Origin: CAZYCC01 sp964645985 | GTDB taxonomy: Bacteria > Bacillota > Clostridia > Oscillospirales > CAG-272 | Length of the DNA: 7,346 nucleotides | Assembly: GCA_964645985.1 (NCBI GenBank) | Contig: CAZYCC010000080.1 | Coordinates: 1 to 7,346 of the forward strand | Reading direction: 5' to 3' | Shown here: positions 1 through 6,217 of the stretch, piece after piece | How the letters are laid out: every line of letters begins with the position of its first letter | Position numbering within the stretch: the first letter of the stretch is position 1 | Program-made: the position numbers and the translations under genes | Notes under the pieces: generated by a model | The model's input: only the letters and a program-made list of their open reading frames with translations | Database searches by the model: none | Told to the model about the DNA's origin: nothing

Positions 1-1022
1 AGGCGACCTTCTCGGTCGATGTGTTTGCGACGCAGGTCTCCGAGGAAAGCGATAGCTTCGGCAGCGGGTACGACCACATCCAGCTCGCCTCAAGCGACGA
101 GGAAGTGCAGGATGCGCTCGCCCATGCGGAGGCGGGTGACATTGTCAGCGTCCTGCCGGGAACCTATAACGCCGACAGTTTCGCGGATATTCAGCCCGGC
201 GTCGACATCCAAGGCTCGGTTGACGCGGATGGCAACAAGACGGTGGTCGATGTGCAGGAGAATCCCCAACCAAACGGTTTTTCATCGCAGCCGCAGATCT
301 CTTTCTCAGGAAGCACGGTTTCCGACATGAAGTTTGAATTTCCGGCGGATAGCACGGCATCTTACTTAGTTAAAGTCAGTGGAAGCGGCGTTTTCGAGAA
401 CTGCGACTTCATCAGCGAAAAAACCAGCACCTCAACCGCTGTCTGCATTGTCTTCGATAAGGACGTTACCCTTCGGAACTGCACCGTGAACTCGAGAGAT
501 TTCCTGAGATCGGATAGCAAAACGGCGTTCGGCAAGGTTGTCATTGAGGATTGCACCATTAGCGGGGCGAGTCAGATTTTCAACCTGCCGTTAGCCGGTG
601 AGGACAGCTCGATTACCATCAAGGGCTCTGAAATTTCGGGACCTGCCTCCTCTTCTTCTTCGCGCCTTGACATCGCTCTTAGCGGTTCAATCGCGAATAT
701 CGCTTATCCCGCGATGACAGTCGAGAACACGACCTTTACATCGGTTACCGTAAACTTGGGCGGCGGCGTTTGGACATCGTCCGGCTGTTCGTACCTTGGC
801 AAATCGTGGATGCAATTCTACCTTTACAATGATGGTTTGACACTCACTTTCCAGGGCGATACCTTCGATTGCTACTGCACCACGCAAAATCCGGGTAATC
901 CTTATTATTTCTTTGCCAATCGCAACTCGAACGGCAGCCAAGCCTCCAACGCGAACATCACTATCGACGGGAAGCCGCCGGCTGAGAATTGGGTTCAGCC
1001 TGCCGCCACGCCCGCCGCGTAA
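1..1022 (+). CDS. Right-handed parallel beta-helix (pectin-lyase-like fold) protein, 5'-truncated by window edge
   Basis: The reading frame is open from the left edge (first whole codon at base 3) to TAA at 1020-1022, so the N-terminus and any signal peptide are missing. A GTG at 21 is an internal possible start but has no ribosome binding site. Near the visible N-terminus is VQDALAHAEAGDIVSVLPGTY, the usual opening turn of beta-helix proteins (an 'xxAxxGDxVxVxPGTY' pattern). After it come regularly spaced rungs: FENCDF (from 393), LRNCTV (471), IEDCTI (543), IKGSEI (618) and VENTTF (720). The first four are about 24-26 residues apart, as expected for coils of a parallel beta-helix. A serine-rich stretch lies at about 645-662. 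I see no catalytic signature of a pectate lyase, so the enzyme class is open; a secreted or cell-surface adhesin or polysaccharide-binding role is inference. Codon use is less GC-biased than in the downstream genes (TTA, TTG and AGA codons recur), hinting at a different history. The fold call is fairly secure; function is unknown. Confidence 0.72.
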   Translation, partial: ATFSVDVFATQVSEESDSFGSGYDHIQLASSDEEVQDALAHAEAGDIVSVLPGTYNADSFADIQPGVDIQGSVDADGNKTVVDVQENPQPNGFSSQPQISFSGSTVSDMKFEFPADSTASYLVKVSGSGVFENCDFISEKTSTSTAVCIVFDKDVTLRNCTVNSRDFLRSDSKTAFGKVVIEDCTISGASQIFNLPLAGEDSSITIKGSEISGPASSSSSRLDIALSGSIANIAYPAMTVENTTFTSVTVNLGGGVWTSSGCSYLGKSWMQFYLYNDGLTLTFQGDTFDCYCTTQNPGNPYYFFANRNSNGSQASNANITIDGKPPAENWVQPAATPAA

Positions 1023-1243
1023 CAACACCATCCGCGCAATGACATAAGTCGCGCACGGCGGGAGCCGCGCGCGGCGGAGGAAAGCCACCCCACCGGGTGG
1101 CTTTTCTCTATCGCGGGGGAGGGTAGCGAGCTCGCGCTTTCGCTCGCCGCGCGGGAGGATGGCCGCGCGCGGGGTCGGGCTTGTGCTCGGGCGGGGGAGT
1201 TTTCGCGCTCGCCGACATTTCCTTCCTTTTTCCCGCCCCCCTC
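1023..1243. other. Gene-free, GC-rich spacer between beta-helix gene and PFOR promoter
   Basis: Apart from the terminator at 1081-1105 I find no gene here. The stretch 1110-1200 is very rich in GCGC steps and has open frames on both strands, but none has a ribosome binding site or a recognisable product. An in-frame ATG at 1159 would extend PFOR upstream by 64 residues. It lies before the PFOR promoter, has no Shine-Dalgarno sequence, and encodes an arginine-rich segment not expected in PFOR, so I treat the region as non-coding. Confidence 0.7.
1081..1105 (+). terminator. Rho-independent terminator of the beta-helix gene
   Basis: A perfect 10-bp inverted repeat (AAAGCCACCC at 1081-1090, GGGTGGCTTT at 1095-1104) encloses a CACC loop and runs into TTTT (1102-1105). 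It lies about 60 bases after the TAA of the upstream gene. The A-run on the 5' side means it could also work on the opposite strand. A 12-bp GC palindrome (GCCGCGCGCGGC, 1064-1075) sits just before it. Confidence 0.88.
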
Positions 1244-1260
1244 TTTACAACAGATGTAAA
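1244..1260. promoter_or_regulatory. Candidate operator: dyad over the PFOR -35 and spacer
   Basis: TTTACA (1244-1249) and TGTAAA (1255-1260) form a perfect 6+6 inverted repeat around a 5-base centre. The left arm is the -35 hexamer itself, so a bound dimeric repressor would block RNA polymerase. It does not clearly match the Rex, FNR or CRP consensus sequences I know, so no regulator is named. One arm being AT-rich by necessity, a chance dyad cannot be excluded. Confidence 0.4.
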
Positions 1261-1272
1261 ACGTGCTACAAT
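1244..1272 (+). promoter_or_regulatory. Sigma-A-type promoter of PFOR, with extended -10
   Basis: TTTACA (-35, 1244-1249) and TACAAT (-10, 1267-1272) are separated by exactly 17 bases. A TGC immediately before the -10 (1264-1266) forms an extended -10 element. Transcription should start near 1279, giving a leader of about 70 bases before the ATG at 1351. The strength fits a highly expressed central-metabolism gene. Confidence 0.82.
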
Positions 1273-1337
1273 ACAAAGAAAGGTTATGTTTGCCATTTGC
1301 ACGATATTTCCCGTTCGGCAACACTTCATCCTTCCTC

Positions 1338-1344
1338 AAAGGAG
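1338..1344 (+). promoter_or_regulatory. Ribosome binding site that fixes the PFOR start
   Basis: AAAGGAG lies 6 bases before ATG 1351. This is the only good Shine-Dalgarno sequence in front of the frame and it decides in favour of 1351 over the upstream in-frame ATG at 1159. Confidence 0.9.
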
Positions 1345-1350
1345 TATTCC

Positions 1351-4300
1351 ATGGCTATTTCTCGCAAGAAGCTGTCGATGGACGGCAACCAGGCCGCGGC
1401 GCATGTGAGCTACGCGTTCACCGAGGTGGCGGGCATTTACCCGATCACTCCCTCCAGCCCGATGGCGGACTATGTCGACCAGTGGGCGGCGGCGGGGCAA
1501 AAGAACATCTTCGGCGCGCCTGTCAAGGTGATGGAGATGCAGTCGGAGGGCGGCGCCGCAGGCACGGTGCACGGATCGCTCGCCGCGGGCGCTCTTACAA
1601 CGACCTACACTGCCTCGCAGGGGCTTCTTTTGATGATCCCCAATATGTACAAGATCGCGGGCGAGCTGCTCCCCGCCGTCTTTCATGTGTCGGCGCGCTG
1701 CGTCGCCTCGCACGCGCTTAACATCTTCGGCGATCACTCTGACGTGTACGCCTGCCGCTCGACCGGCTTTGCGATGCTCGCCGAGACAAACCCGCAGGAG
1801 GTGATGGACCTCGGCGCGGTTGCGCACCTCGCCGCGATCAAGGGGCGCGTGCCCTTCCTCAACTTCTTCGACGGCTTCCGCACCTCGCACGAAATCCAGA
1901 AAATCGAGGTGTGGGACTATGAGGACCTCGCGGGAATGGTCGACATGGACGCGGTGCGCGCCTTCCGCGCGCGCGCGCTCAACCCCGAGCACCCGGTTCT
2001 GCGCGGCTCCGCCGAGAACGGCGACATCTTCTTCCAGCACCGCGAGGCGTGCAACAAATACTACGACGCGCTGCCCGCCATCGTGGAAGAATATATGGGC
2101 GCCGTCAACGAGAAGCTCGGCACCGACTACCGCCTCTTCAACTACTACGGCGCGCCGGACGCCGAGAGGGTTATCGTTGCGATGGGGTCGGTCTGCGACG
2201 TTTGCGAGGAGGTCATCGACTACCTTACGGCGCGCGGCGAGAAGGTCGGCCTTGTCAAGGTGCGCCTCTACCGCCCCTTCTGCCCGGACAAGCTCGCCGC
2301 CGCGATTCCCGCAACCGCGAAGAAAATCGCTGTTCTCGACCGCACGAAGGAACCGGGCGCGCAGGGCGAGCCTCTCTACCTCGATGTCGTGACGGCGCTC
2401 GCCAAAGAGGGTGTGCGCGCGAGCGTCGTAGGAGGCCGGTACGGTCTCGGCTCAAAGGACACCCCTCCCTCCTCGATCTTCGCCGTCTATGAGAATCTCG
2501 CGAAGGACGAGCCGGTGAACGGATTCACCATCGGCATTGTCGATGATGTTACCGGGAAATCGCTGCCCGAGCACGACTGCCCAGATACCGCCCCCGCGGG
2601 AACGATCGCCTGCAAGTTCTGGGGCTTAGGCGGAGACGGCACGGTCGGCGCGAACAAAAACTCGATTAAAATCATCGGCGACCACACCGACAAATACATT
2701 CAGGCATATTTCCAATACGACAGCAAGAAGACCGGCGGCATCACCATCTCGCACCTTCGCTTTGGCGATAAGCCGATCAAGAGCCCCTACTATATCAACA
2801 AGGCGGATTTCGTCGCCTGCCACAATCAGGCGTATCTCACCAAATACGATATGGTGAGCGACATTAAGCCCGGCGGCACCTTCCTGCTCGACTGCGCGTG
2901 GGAGCCCGAGGAGCTCGACGCACACCTTCCCGCGAGCGTCAAGAGCACGCTCGCACGAAATGGTATCTCCTTCTACATCATCAACGCGACCGCCATCGCC
3001 TCGCAGCAGATCGGCAACCCCAAAGTGAAGAATATGGTGCTGCAATCGGCGTTCTTCGCGCTAGCGGGCTTGCTGCCGCAGCAGGATGCCGTCGAGTATA
3101 TGAAGAAGATGGCGTATAAGTCCTACATCAAGAAGGGGCAGGCGATGGTGGACCTCAACTACGCCGCTATCGACGCGGGAGCCACCGCCGCGCGCAAGGT
3201 GGAGATCCCCGCCTCGTGGGCGGATGCCGGGCAGACGCCCGCCGCTCCCGCCCCGACGGGAGACCGCCCCGAGCTTGTCACTTTTGTTCACAACGTCGTC
3301 GAGCCGGTCGGCGCGATGCAGGGCGACCGCCTGCCGGTTTCCGCCTTTGAACCATACGCCGACGGCACCTATCCGCAAGGCGGCGCCGCTTATGAGAAAC
3401 GCGGTGTCGCGGTCAGCGTTCCCTCGTGGAACCCGAACAAGTGCATCGGCTGCAACAGCTGCTCCTTTGTTTGCCCGCACGCCGCCATCCGCCCCTTCGC
3501 AATGACCGAGGAAGAGGCCGCCGCCGCTCCCGCCGTCACGAAGTTCACCGAGAAGCCGGTCGCGAGAACAAACTACAAGTTCACGGTCGCGGTCTCGCCG
3601 CTCGATTGTATGGGCTGTACCCTCTGCGTCAAGGCTTGCCCGGTCAACACCGCCGCCGACCGCAAGGCGGCGGCCGCCGACACGAAGGCCTCCCCAGAGG
3701 ACTACGCCATCGCGATGGTGCCGCTTGCCACTCAGCGCCCGCAGCAGGAGGCGTTCGACTACGCGGTCGCGAATGTTTCCGAGAAGAGCGAGCTTGTCGC
3801 GAAGAATGTCAAGGGCAGCCAGTTCAAGCAGCCGCTGCTTGAGTTCTCCGGCTCCTGCGCCGGCTGCGCCGAGACCTCCTACGCGCGCATCGTCACGCAG
3901 CTCTTCGGTGAGCGGATGGTGATCTCCAACGCGACCGGCTGCTCCTCCATCTGGGGTGGTTCCGCGCCGGCGACACCCTACACGGTCAACCGCGAGAGCG
4001 GGCGCGGCCCCGCTTGGGCCAACTCTCTCTTCGAGGACAACGCCGAGCACGGCCTCGGCATCTACCTCGGGCAAAAGACCATCCGCGATCGCCTGAAGCC
4101 TCTCGTTGAGCAGATCTCAGCGAAAGAGGACGCTCCCGCTGACCTTGCCGCCGCGGCGAAGGAGTATCTCGCCACTTTCGAGGATGGCGAGAAGAACGAC
4201 GGAGCGACGCGCGCGCTCGTCGCTGCGCTTGAGGCGCAGAGCTGCGATTGTGAGAACCGCCGGGTTCTCCTTGAGAACAAGCAGTACCTCTCGAAGAAGT

Positions 4301-4938
4301 CGATTTGGATCTTCGGCGGGGACGGCTGGGCGTATGACATCGGCTACGGCGGCCTTGACCATGTGCTTGCCTCCGGCGAGGATGTCAACGTGATGGTCTT
4401 CGACACCGAGGTCTATTCCAACACCGGCGGACAGGCGTCTAAGGCATCGGGGATCGGGCAGGTTGCGCAGTTCGCGGCTGCGGGCAAGTCGATCGGCAAG
4501 AAGAACCTCGCCGAAATTGCGATGTCCTACGGCTATGTCTATGTCGCGCAGGTGGCGATGGGCGCAGACCAGAACCAGTTCCTCAAGGCGCTCACCGAGG
4601 CGGAAGCCTACCACGGTCCTTCTCTGATCATCGGCTACGCTCCTTGCGAGATGCACGGCGTGAAGGGCGGGATGCAGAACTGCCAGCTCGAGATGAAGCG
4701 CGCGGTCGACGCCGGCTACTGGAACCTCTTCCGCTATAATCCCGCCTCGGAGCAGAAGCTGACCATCGACTCCAAGGCACCGACCTCCGACTACATCGAA
4801 TTCATCACGAGCGAGACCCGCTACGCCCGCCTTGCGCAGAGCAACCCCGCCCGCGCCGATGAGCTCTTCCACAAGGCCGCCGCCTTCGCCGCCGCGAAGT
4901 ACGACCGCCTCACCAAAATGGGCAAGCTGTACGAGTGA
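1351..4938 (+). CDS. nifJ: Pyruvate:ferredoxin (flavodoxin) oxidoreductase, single-chain PFOR
   Basis: Cytoplasmic enzyme that oxidatively decarboxylates pyruvate with CoA to acetyl-CoA and CO2, passing electrons to ferredoxin (reversible); central to anaerobic energy metabolism. The start at 1351 gives 1195 aa, within the usual range. Domain order is complete. The N-terminal pyrimidine-binding domain has YPITPSSPMADY (Y30), E66 in MQSEGGAAG, and R116 in HVSAR. The transketolase-C-like domain spans about 273-350. The gamma domain, from about 423, begins FWGLGGDGTVGANKNS. The EKR motif is E682-K683-R684. A two-cluster ferredoxin domain has C698/C701/C704/C708 and C753/C756/C759/C763. The proximal cluster ligands are C836, C839, C864 and C1111, and the ThDP/Mg motif is GDGWAYD (G990) with N1024 in YSNTGGQ. 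Spacing C836/C839/C864 equals that of the Desulfovibrio africanus enzyme. Only 84 residues follow C1111, so the protective C-terminal extension of the D. africanus enzyme (domain VII) is absent, as in clostridial PFORs, which fits oxygen sensitivity. It has its own promoter and terminators, so it is probably monocistronic. Confidence 0.98.
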   Translation: MAISRKKLSMDGNQAAAHVSYAFTEVAGIYPITPSSPMADYVDQWAAAGQKNIFGAPVKVMEMQSEGGAAGTVHGSLAAGALTTTYTASQGLLLMIPNMYKIAGELLPAVFHVSARCVASHALNIFGDHSDVYACRSTGFAMLAETNPQEVMDLGAVAHLAAIKGRVPFLNFFDGFRTSHEIQKIEVWDYEDLAGMVDMDAVRAFRARALNPEHPVLRGSAENGDIFFQHREACNKYYDALPAIVEEYMGAVNEKLGTDYRLFNYYGAPDAERVIVAMGSVCDVCEEVIDYLTARGEKVGLVKVRLYRPFCPDKLAAAIPATAKKIAVLDRTKEPGAQGEPLYLDVVTALAKEGVRASVVGGRYGLGSKDTPPSSIFAVYENLAKDEPVNGFTIGIVDDVTGKSLPEHDCPDTAPAGTIACKFWGLGGDGTVGANKNSIKIIGDHTDKYIQAYFQYDSKKTGGITISHLRFGDKPIKSPYYINKADFVACHNQAYLTKYDMVSDIKPGGTFLLDCAWEPEELDAHLPASVKSTLARNGISFYIINATAIASQQIGNPKVKNMVLQSAFFALAGLLPQQDAVEYMKKMAYKSYIKKGQAMVDLNYAAIDAGATAARKVEIPASWADAGQTPAAPAPTGDRPELVTFVHNVVEPVGAMQGDRLPVSAFEPYADGTYPQGGAAYEKRGVAVSVPSWNPNKCIGCNSCSFVCPHAAIRPFAMTEEEAAAAPAVTKFTEKPVARTNYKFTVAVSPLDCMGCTLCVKACPVNTAADRKAAAADTKASPEDYAIAMVPLATQRPQQEAFDYAVANVSEKSELVAKNVKGSQFKQPLLEFSGSCAGCAETSYARIVTQLFGERMVISNATGCSSIWGGSAPATPYTVNRESGRGPAWANSLFEDNAEHGLGIYLGQKTIRDRLKPLVEQISAKEDAPADLAAAAKEYLATFEDGEKNDGATRALVAALEAQSCDCENRRVLLENKQYLSKKSIWIFGGDGWAYDIGYGGLDHVLASGEDVNVMVFDTEVYSNTGGQASKASGIGQVAQFAAAGKSIGKKNLAEIAMSYGYVYVAQVAMGADQNQFLKALTEAEAYHGPSLIIGYAPCEMHGVKGGMQNCQLEMKRAVDAGYWNLFRYNPASEQKLTIDSKAPTSDYIEFITSETRYARLAQSNPARADELFHKAAAFAAAKYDRLTKMGKLYE

Positions 4939-5016
4939 GGACACCGGAAAACGCAAACCACATGAAACGGGAAACCGAGACCCAGAATCCCGGTAACTCG
5001 GGTAAACCGCACATTT

Positions 5017-5043
5017 CAAAACCCCGGCTTTGCCGGGGTTTTG
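5017..5043 (+). terminator. Rho-independent terminator of PFOR (first of two tandem hairpins)
   Basis: CAAAACCCCGGC (5017-5028) and GCCGGGGTTTTG (5032-5043) form a perfect 12-bp stem with a TTT loop. The 3' arm ends in TTTT, giving the U-tract. It lies about 80 bases after the PFOR stop. The stem is symmetrical, so it could terminate in both directions. Confidence 0.88.
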
Positions 5044-5071
5044 TAACCCCTTGGCGTAAGCCGGGGTTTTG
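5032..5071. repeat. 12-bp direct repeat GCCGGGGTTTTG, two copies
   Basis: Copies lie at 5032-5043 and 5060-5071, 28 bases apart start to start. Either copy can pair with the single complementary arm at 5017-5028, so two mutually exclusive folds are possible. This may come from duplication of a terminator arm. Confidence 0.85.
5045..5070 (+). terminator. Second tandem hairpin after PFOR, probable back-up terminator
   Basis: AACCCC (5045-5050) pairs with GGGGTT (5063-5068), and GGC (5053-5055) with GCC (5060-5062), with a two-base TT bulge and a GTAA loop, which is a GNRA-type tetraloop in RNA. TTTT at 5067-5070 completes a terminator-like form. Its 3' arm, GCCGGGGTTTTG (5060-5071), is an exact copy of the 3' arm of the first hairpin. 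Confidence 0.6.
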
Positions 5072-5176
5072 CGCGCGAGAGGGCGCATCGCCGCTCGCGC
5101 CGCCGCTCTGCAAATGCCGCCTTTCCCGCAAAGCGGTCGGGGGATGATCGGGGGAGGGGGGACCCTCGCTCCTCAC

Positions 5177-5205
5177 TTGACAGTTCTCCTCTTTTGCGGT
5201 AGAAT
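5177..5205 (+). promoter_or_regulatory. Consensus sigma-A promoter of the zinc-ribbon gene
   Basis: TTGACA (5177-5182) and TAGAAT (5200-5205) are separated by exactly 17 bases; the -35 is perfect and the -10 differs from consensus at one position. Transcription should begin near 5212, giving a leader of about 85 bases that includes the palindrome at 5251-5264. Confidence 0.87.
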
Positions 5206-5250
5206 ATCACGAAGCATCCTTGCTGCGCGTCTTTTTTATCTACTGTATAC

Positions 5251-5264
5251 GCGGCGATCGCCGC
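5251..5264. promoter_or_regulatory. Perfect 14-bp palindrome in the leader of the zinc-ribbon gene
   Basis: GCGGCGATCGCCGC reads the same on both strands. In DNA it could be a repressor site about 40 bases downstream of the expected transcription start. In RNA it would fold as a 5-bp GC stem with a GAUC loop followed by UUUG, a weak attenuator-like form. In so GC-rich a genome chance is possible. Confidence 0.4.
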
Positions 5265-5286
5265 TTTGTCATCCCGATCCTTTTTT

Positions 5287-5292
5287 GGAGGA
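5287..5292 (+). promoter_or_regulatory. Ribosome binding site deciding the zinc-ribbon start
   Basis: GGAGGA lies 4 bases before ATG 5297 and follows a run of T. It selects this ATG over the open frame that continues upstream to about 5069. That upstream part has no ribosome binding site and lies largely before the promoter. Confidence 0.9.
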
Positions 5293-5296
5293 CGAT

Positions 5297-6040
5297 ATGT
5301 TCTGCGAAAACTGCGGCAAGCGCCTCTCGGACAGCGCGCACTTCTGCCCCTACTGCGGCACCGCCGTCGCGCCCGCCCTATCATCGGGCGACCCCGCTCC
5401 CGCGTCTCCCGCGACCCCTGCCTCATCGCAATCGCCCGCTCCCGGGCAGATGCCCGCGCCGCAACCGACCTCCCCGCAGCCGATTTATCCCACCGCAGAA
5501 AACTTTCCTCCGCAAAACACTGCCGCTCCCCCAACTGCGGGGCCCGGCTATCCGCCGCCCACCGCCCCCACGATCGCCGGGGGGTATCCTCCGCAGCCCA
5601 CGTCTCCCCCCGAGACGGCGAAACCGCGCAAAAAGCACACCGGCGTCATCGTCACCTGTGTCATCCTCGCTGTGCTGCTGCTCGCGGGAGCGGTCGCCGC
5701 GGTTGTTTATTTCACTCCGAAGAAAATTTACCTCGACGACTATTTCACGGTGGAGTTCGTCGGCGATACGCCGGGGACGCTCACCCCGGTCGTTCGCTGG
5801 GATGAGGGTAAGATTGCCCAGCTCAGCGCGGATCTGTCGCACCGGGGCGGCGTGCGCGGCGCGCGCTATAGCGGTGGCTCGCTCGATTTGACAGAGCTGC
5901 TGCGTATCGAATTTGACCCGGCGGCGTTCATTTCGGAGGGCGTTCTCGTCGAAATTGAGGTGGAGACTCCGGACGAATTCGAGGACACTTTCCGCGTTGA
6001 CTTCGAGCTGCGCCGCGAGCACATCCGCGCCGCGAAGTGA
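5297..6040 (+). CDS. Zinc-ribbon, proline-rich, single-TM membrane protein of unknown function
   Basis: 247 aa. Residues 1-21 are a zinc ribbon with MFCENCGK and CPYCG (C3, C6, C17, C20), as in the zinc-ribbon domains that open many Firmicutes membrane proteins. Residues 22-112 are low-complexity, rich in Pro, Ala, Ser and Thr. A basic stretch (KPRKKH, about 109-114) precedes one membrane segment at about 115-139, so the ribbon and linker should be cytoplasmic and the C-terminus outside. The outer part (140-247) begins YLDDYFTVEFVG, which resembles the 'DYVTVxFxG' opening of small beta-sandwich modules found after such TM segments in clostridial zinc-ribbon proteins. The rest alternates hydrophobic and charged residues, suggesting beta strands. 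There are no catalytic motifs. It has its own strong promoter and ribosome binding site. I do not recognise a named family; a sensory, envelope-stress or scaffolding role is speculation. The gene itself is secure. Confidence 0.9.
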   Translation: MFCENCGKRLSDSAHFCPYCGTAVAPALSSGDPAPASPATPASSQSPAPGQMPAPQPTSPQPIYPTAENFPPQNTAAPPTAGPGYPPPTAPTIAGGYPPQPTSPPETAKPRKKHTGVIVTCVILAVLLLAGAVAAVVYFTPKKIYLDDYFTVEFVGDTPGTLTPVVRWDEGKIAQLSADLSHRGGVRGARYSGGSLDLTELLRIEFDPAAFISEGVLVEIEVETPDEFEDTFRVDFELRREHIRAAK

Positions 6041-6217
6041 GGCGCGGGTATATCCCGCATATGTGATCCACTCTCGGATTGCGCCGGGATCCACTGTGCG
6101 CGTCTTGTTCTTTCCTCGCAGAAAGAGATCGTCCACTCGGTGTTCGCCCCACGCGCTGCTATCCCGAAAAACACGCATCGTTTATTTCGATAAACAGCGT
6201 CGCTCTTTCCTTTCCTT
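6041..6217. other. Spacer before ddl with short repeats and small hairpins
   Basis: This 177-base spacer has no gene. GCGGG (6044-6048) and CCCGC (6054-6058) form a 5-bp GC hairpin with a TATAT loop just after the upstream stop; without a U-tract it is at best a weak terminator. GATCCACT occurs at 6065-6072 and 6088-6095, and a related GATCGTCCACT at 6127-6137. No convincing -35/-10 pair is visible, so whether ddl has its own promoter here or is read through from the zinc-ribbon gene is unclear. Confidence 0.55.
6180..6195 (+). other. UUCG-tetraloop hairpin in the ddl leader
   Basis: GTTTAT (6180-6185) and ATAAAC (6190-6195) form a perfect 6-bp stem around a TTCG loop, a very stable RNA tetraloop type, although the closing pair here is U-A rather than the optimal C-G. 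It ends 22 bases before the ddl ATG, close enough to affect ribosome access. The following sequence is pyrimidine-rich but not a true U-tract. Confidence 0.5.

Larger units (their letters stand above)
4939..5176. other. Gene-free region after PFOR holding tandem hairpins and a G-rich run
   Basis: No supported gene lies between the PFOR stop and the next promoter. A 70-codon frame covers 4935-5147 but has no ribosome binding site and runs straight through two perfect hairpins, so it is not called. Contents: a small CCCG/CGGG hairpin (4989-5002), two tandem terminator-like hairpins (5017-5070, listed separately), a GC-rich stretch, and a G-rich run at 5139-5161. Confidence 0.7.

Noticed and set aside
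1..1022. Pectate lyase enzyme
   Set aside because: Only the beta-helix fold is supported; I see no catalytic Arg/Asp/Lys signature of polysaccharide lyases.
1287..1323. Riboswitch-like hairpin in the PFOR leader (TTGCC with GGCAA)
   Set aside because: Only 5 contiguous pairs with a 22-base loop, and the leader of about 70 bases lacks any recognisable riboswitch core.
1159..1350. 64-residue N-terminal extension of PFOR from ATG 1159
   Set aside because: It lies before a strong promoter (1244-1272), has no ribosome binding site, and encodes a basic low-complexity segment not expected in PFOR. AAAGGAG before ATG 1351 and alignment to the family start (MAISRKK) settle it.
3061..5088. Long antisense frames opposite PFOR (3061-4074 and 4117-5088)
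   Set aside because: Both are by-products of high GC in the third codon position of PFOR. Their translations are Arg/Gly/Ala/Leu-rich with no recognisable motif, and one runs through the terminator hairpins.
4935..5147. Possible 70-aa small protein between PFOR and the zinc-ribbon gene
   Set aside because: It has no Shine-Dalgarno sequence, overlaps the PFOR stop, and is read through two perfect hairpins. Conservation of amino acids in relatives would be needed to revive it.
5423..6178. Antisense frame opposite the zinc-ribbon gene
   Set aside because: Arg/Gly-rich shadow of a proline-rich GC-biased gene, without a ribosome binding site or motif.
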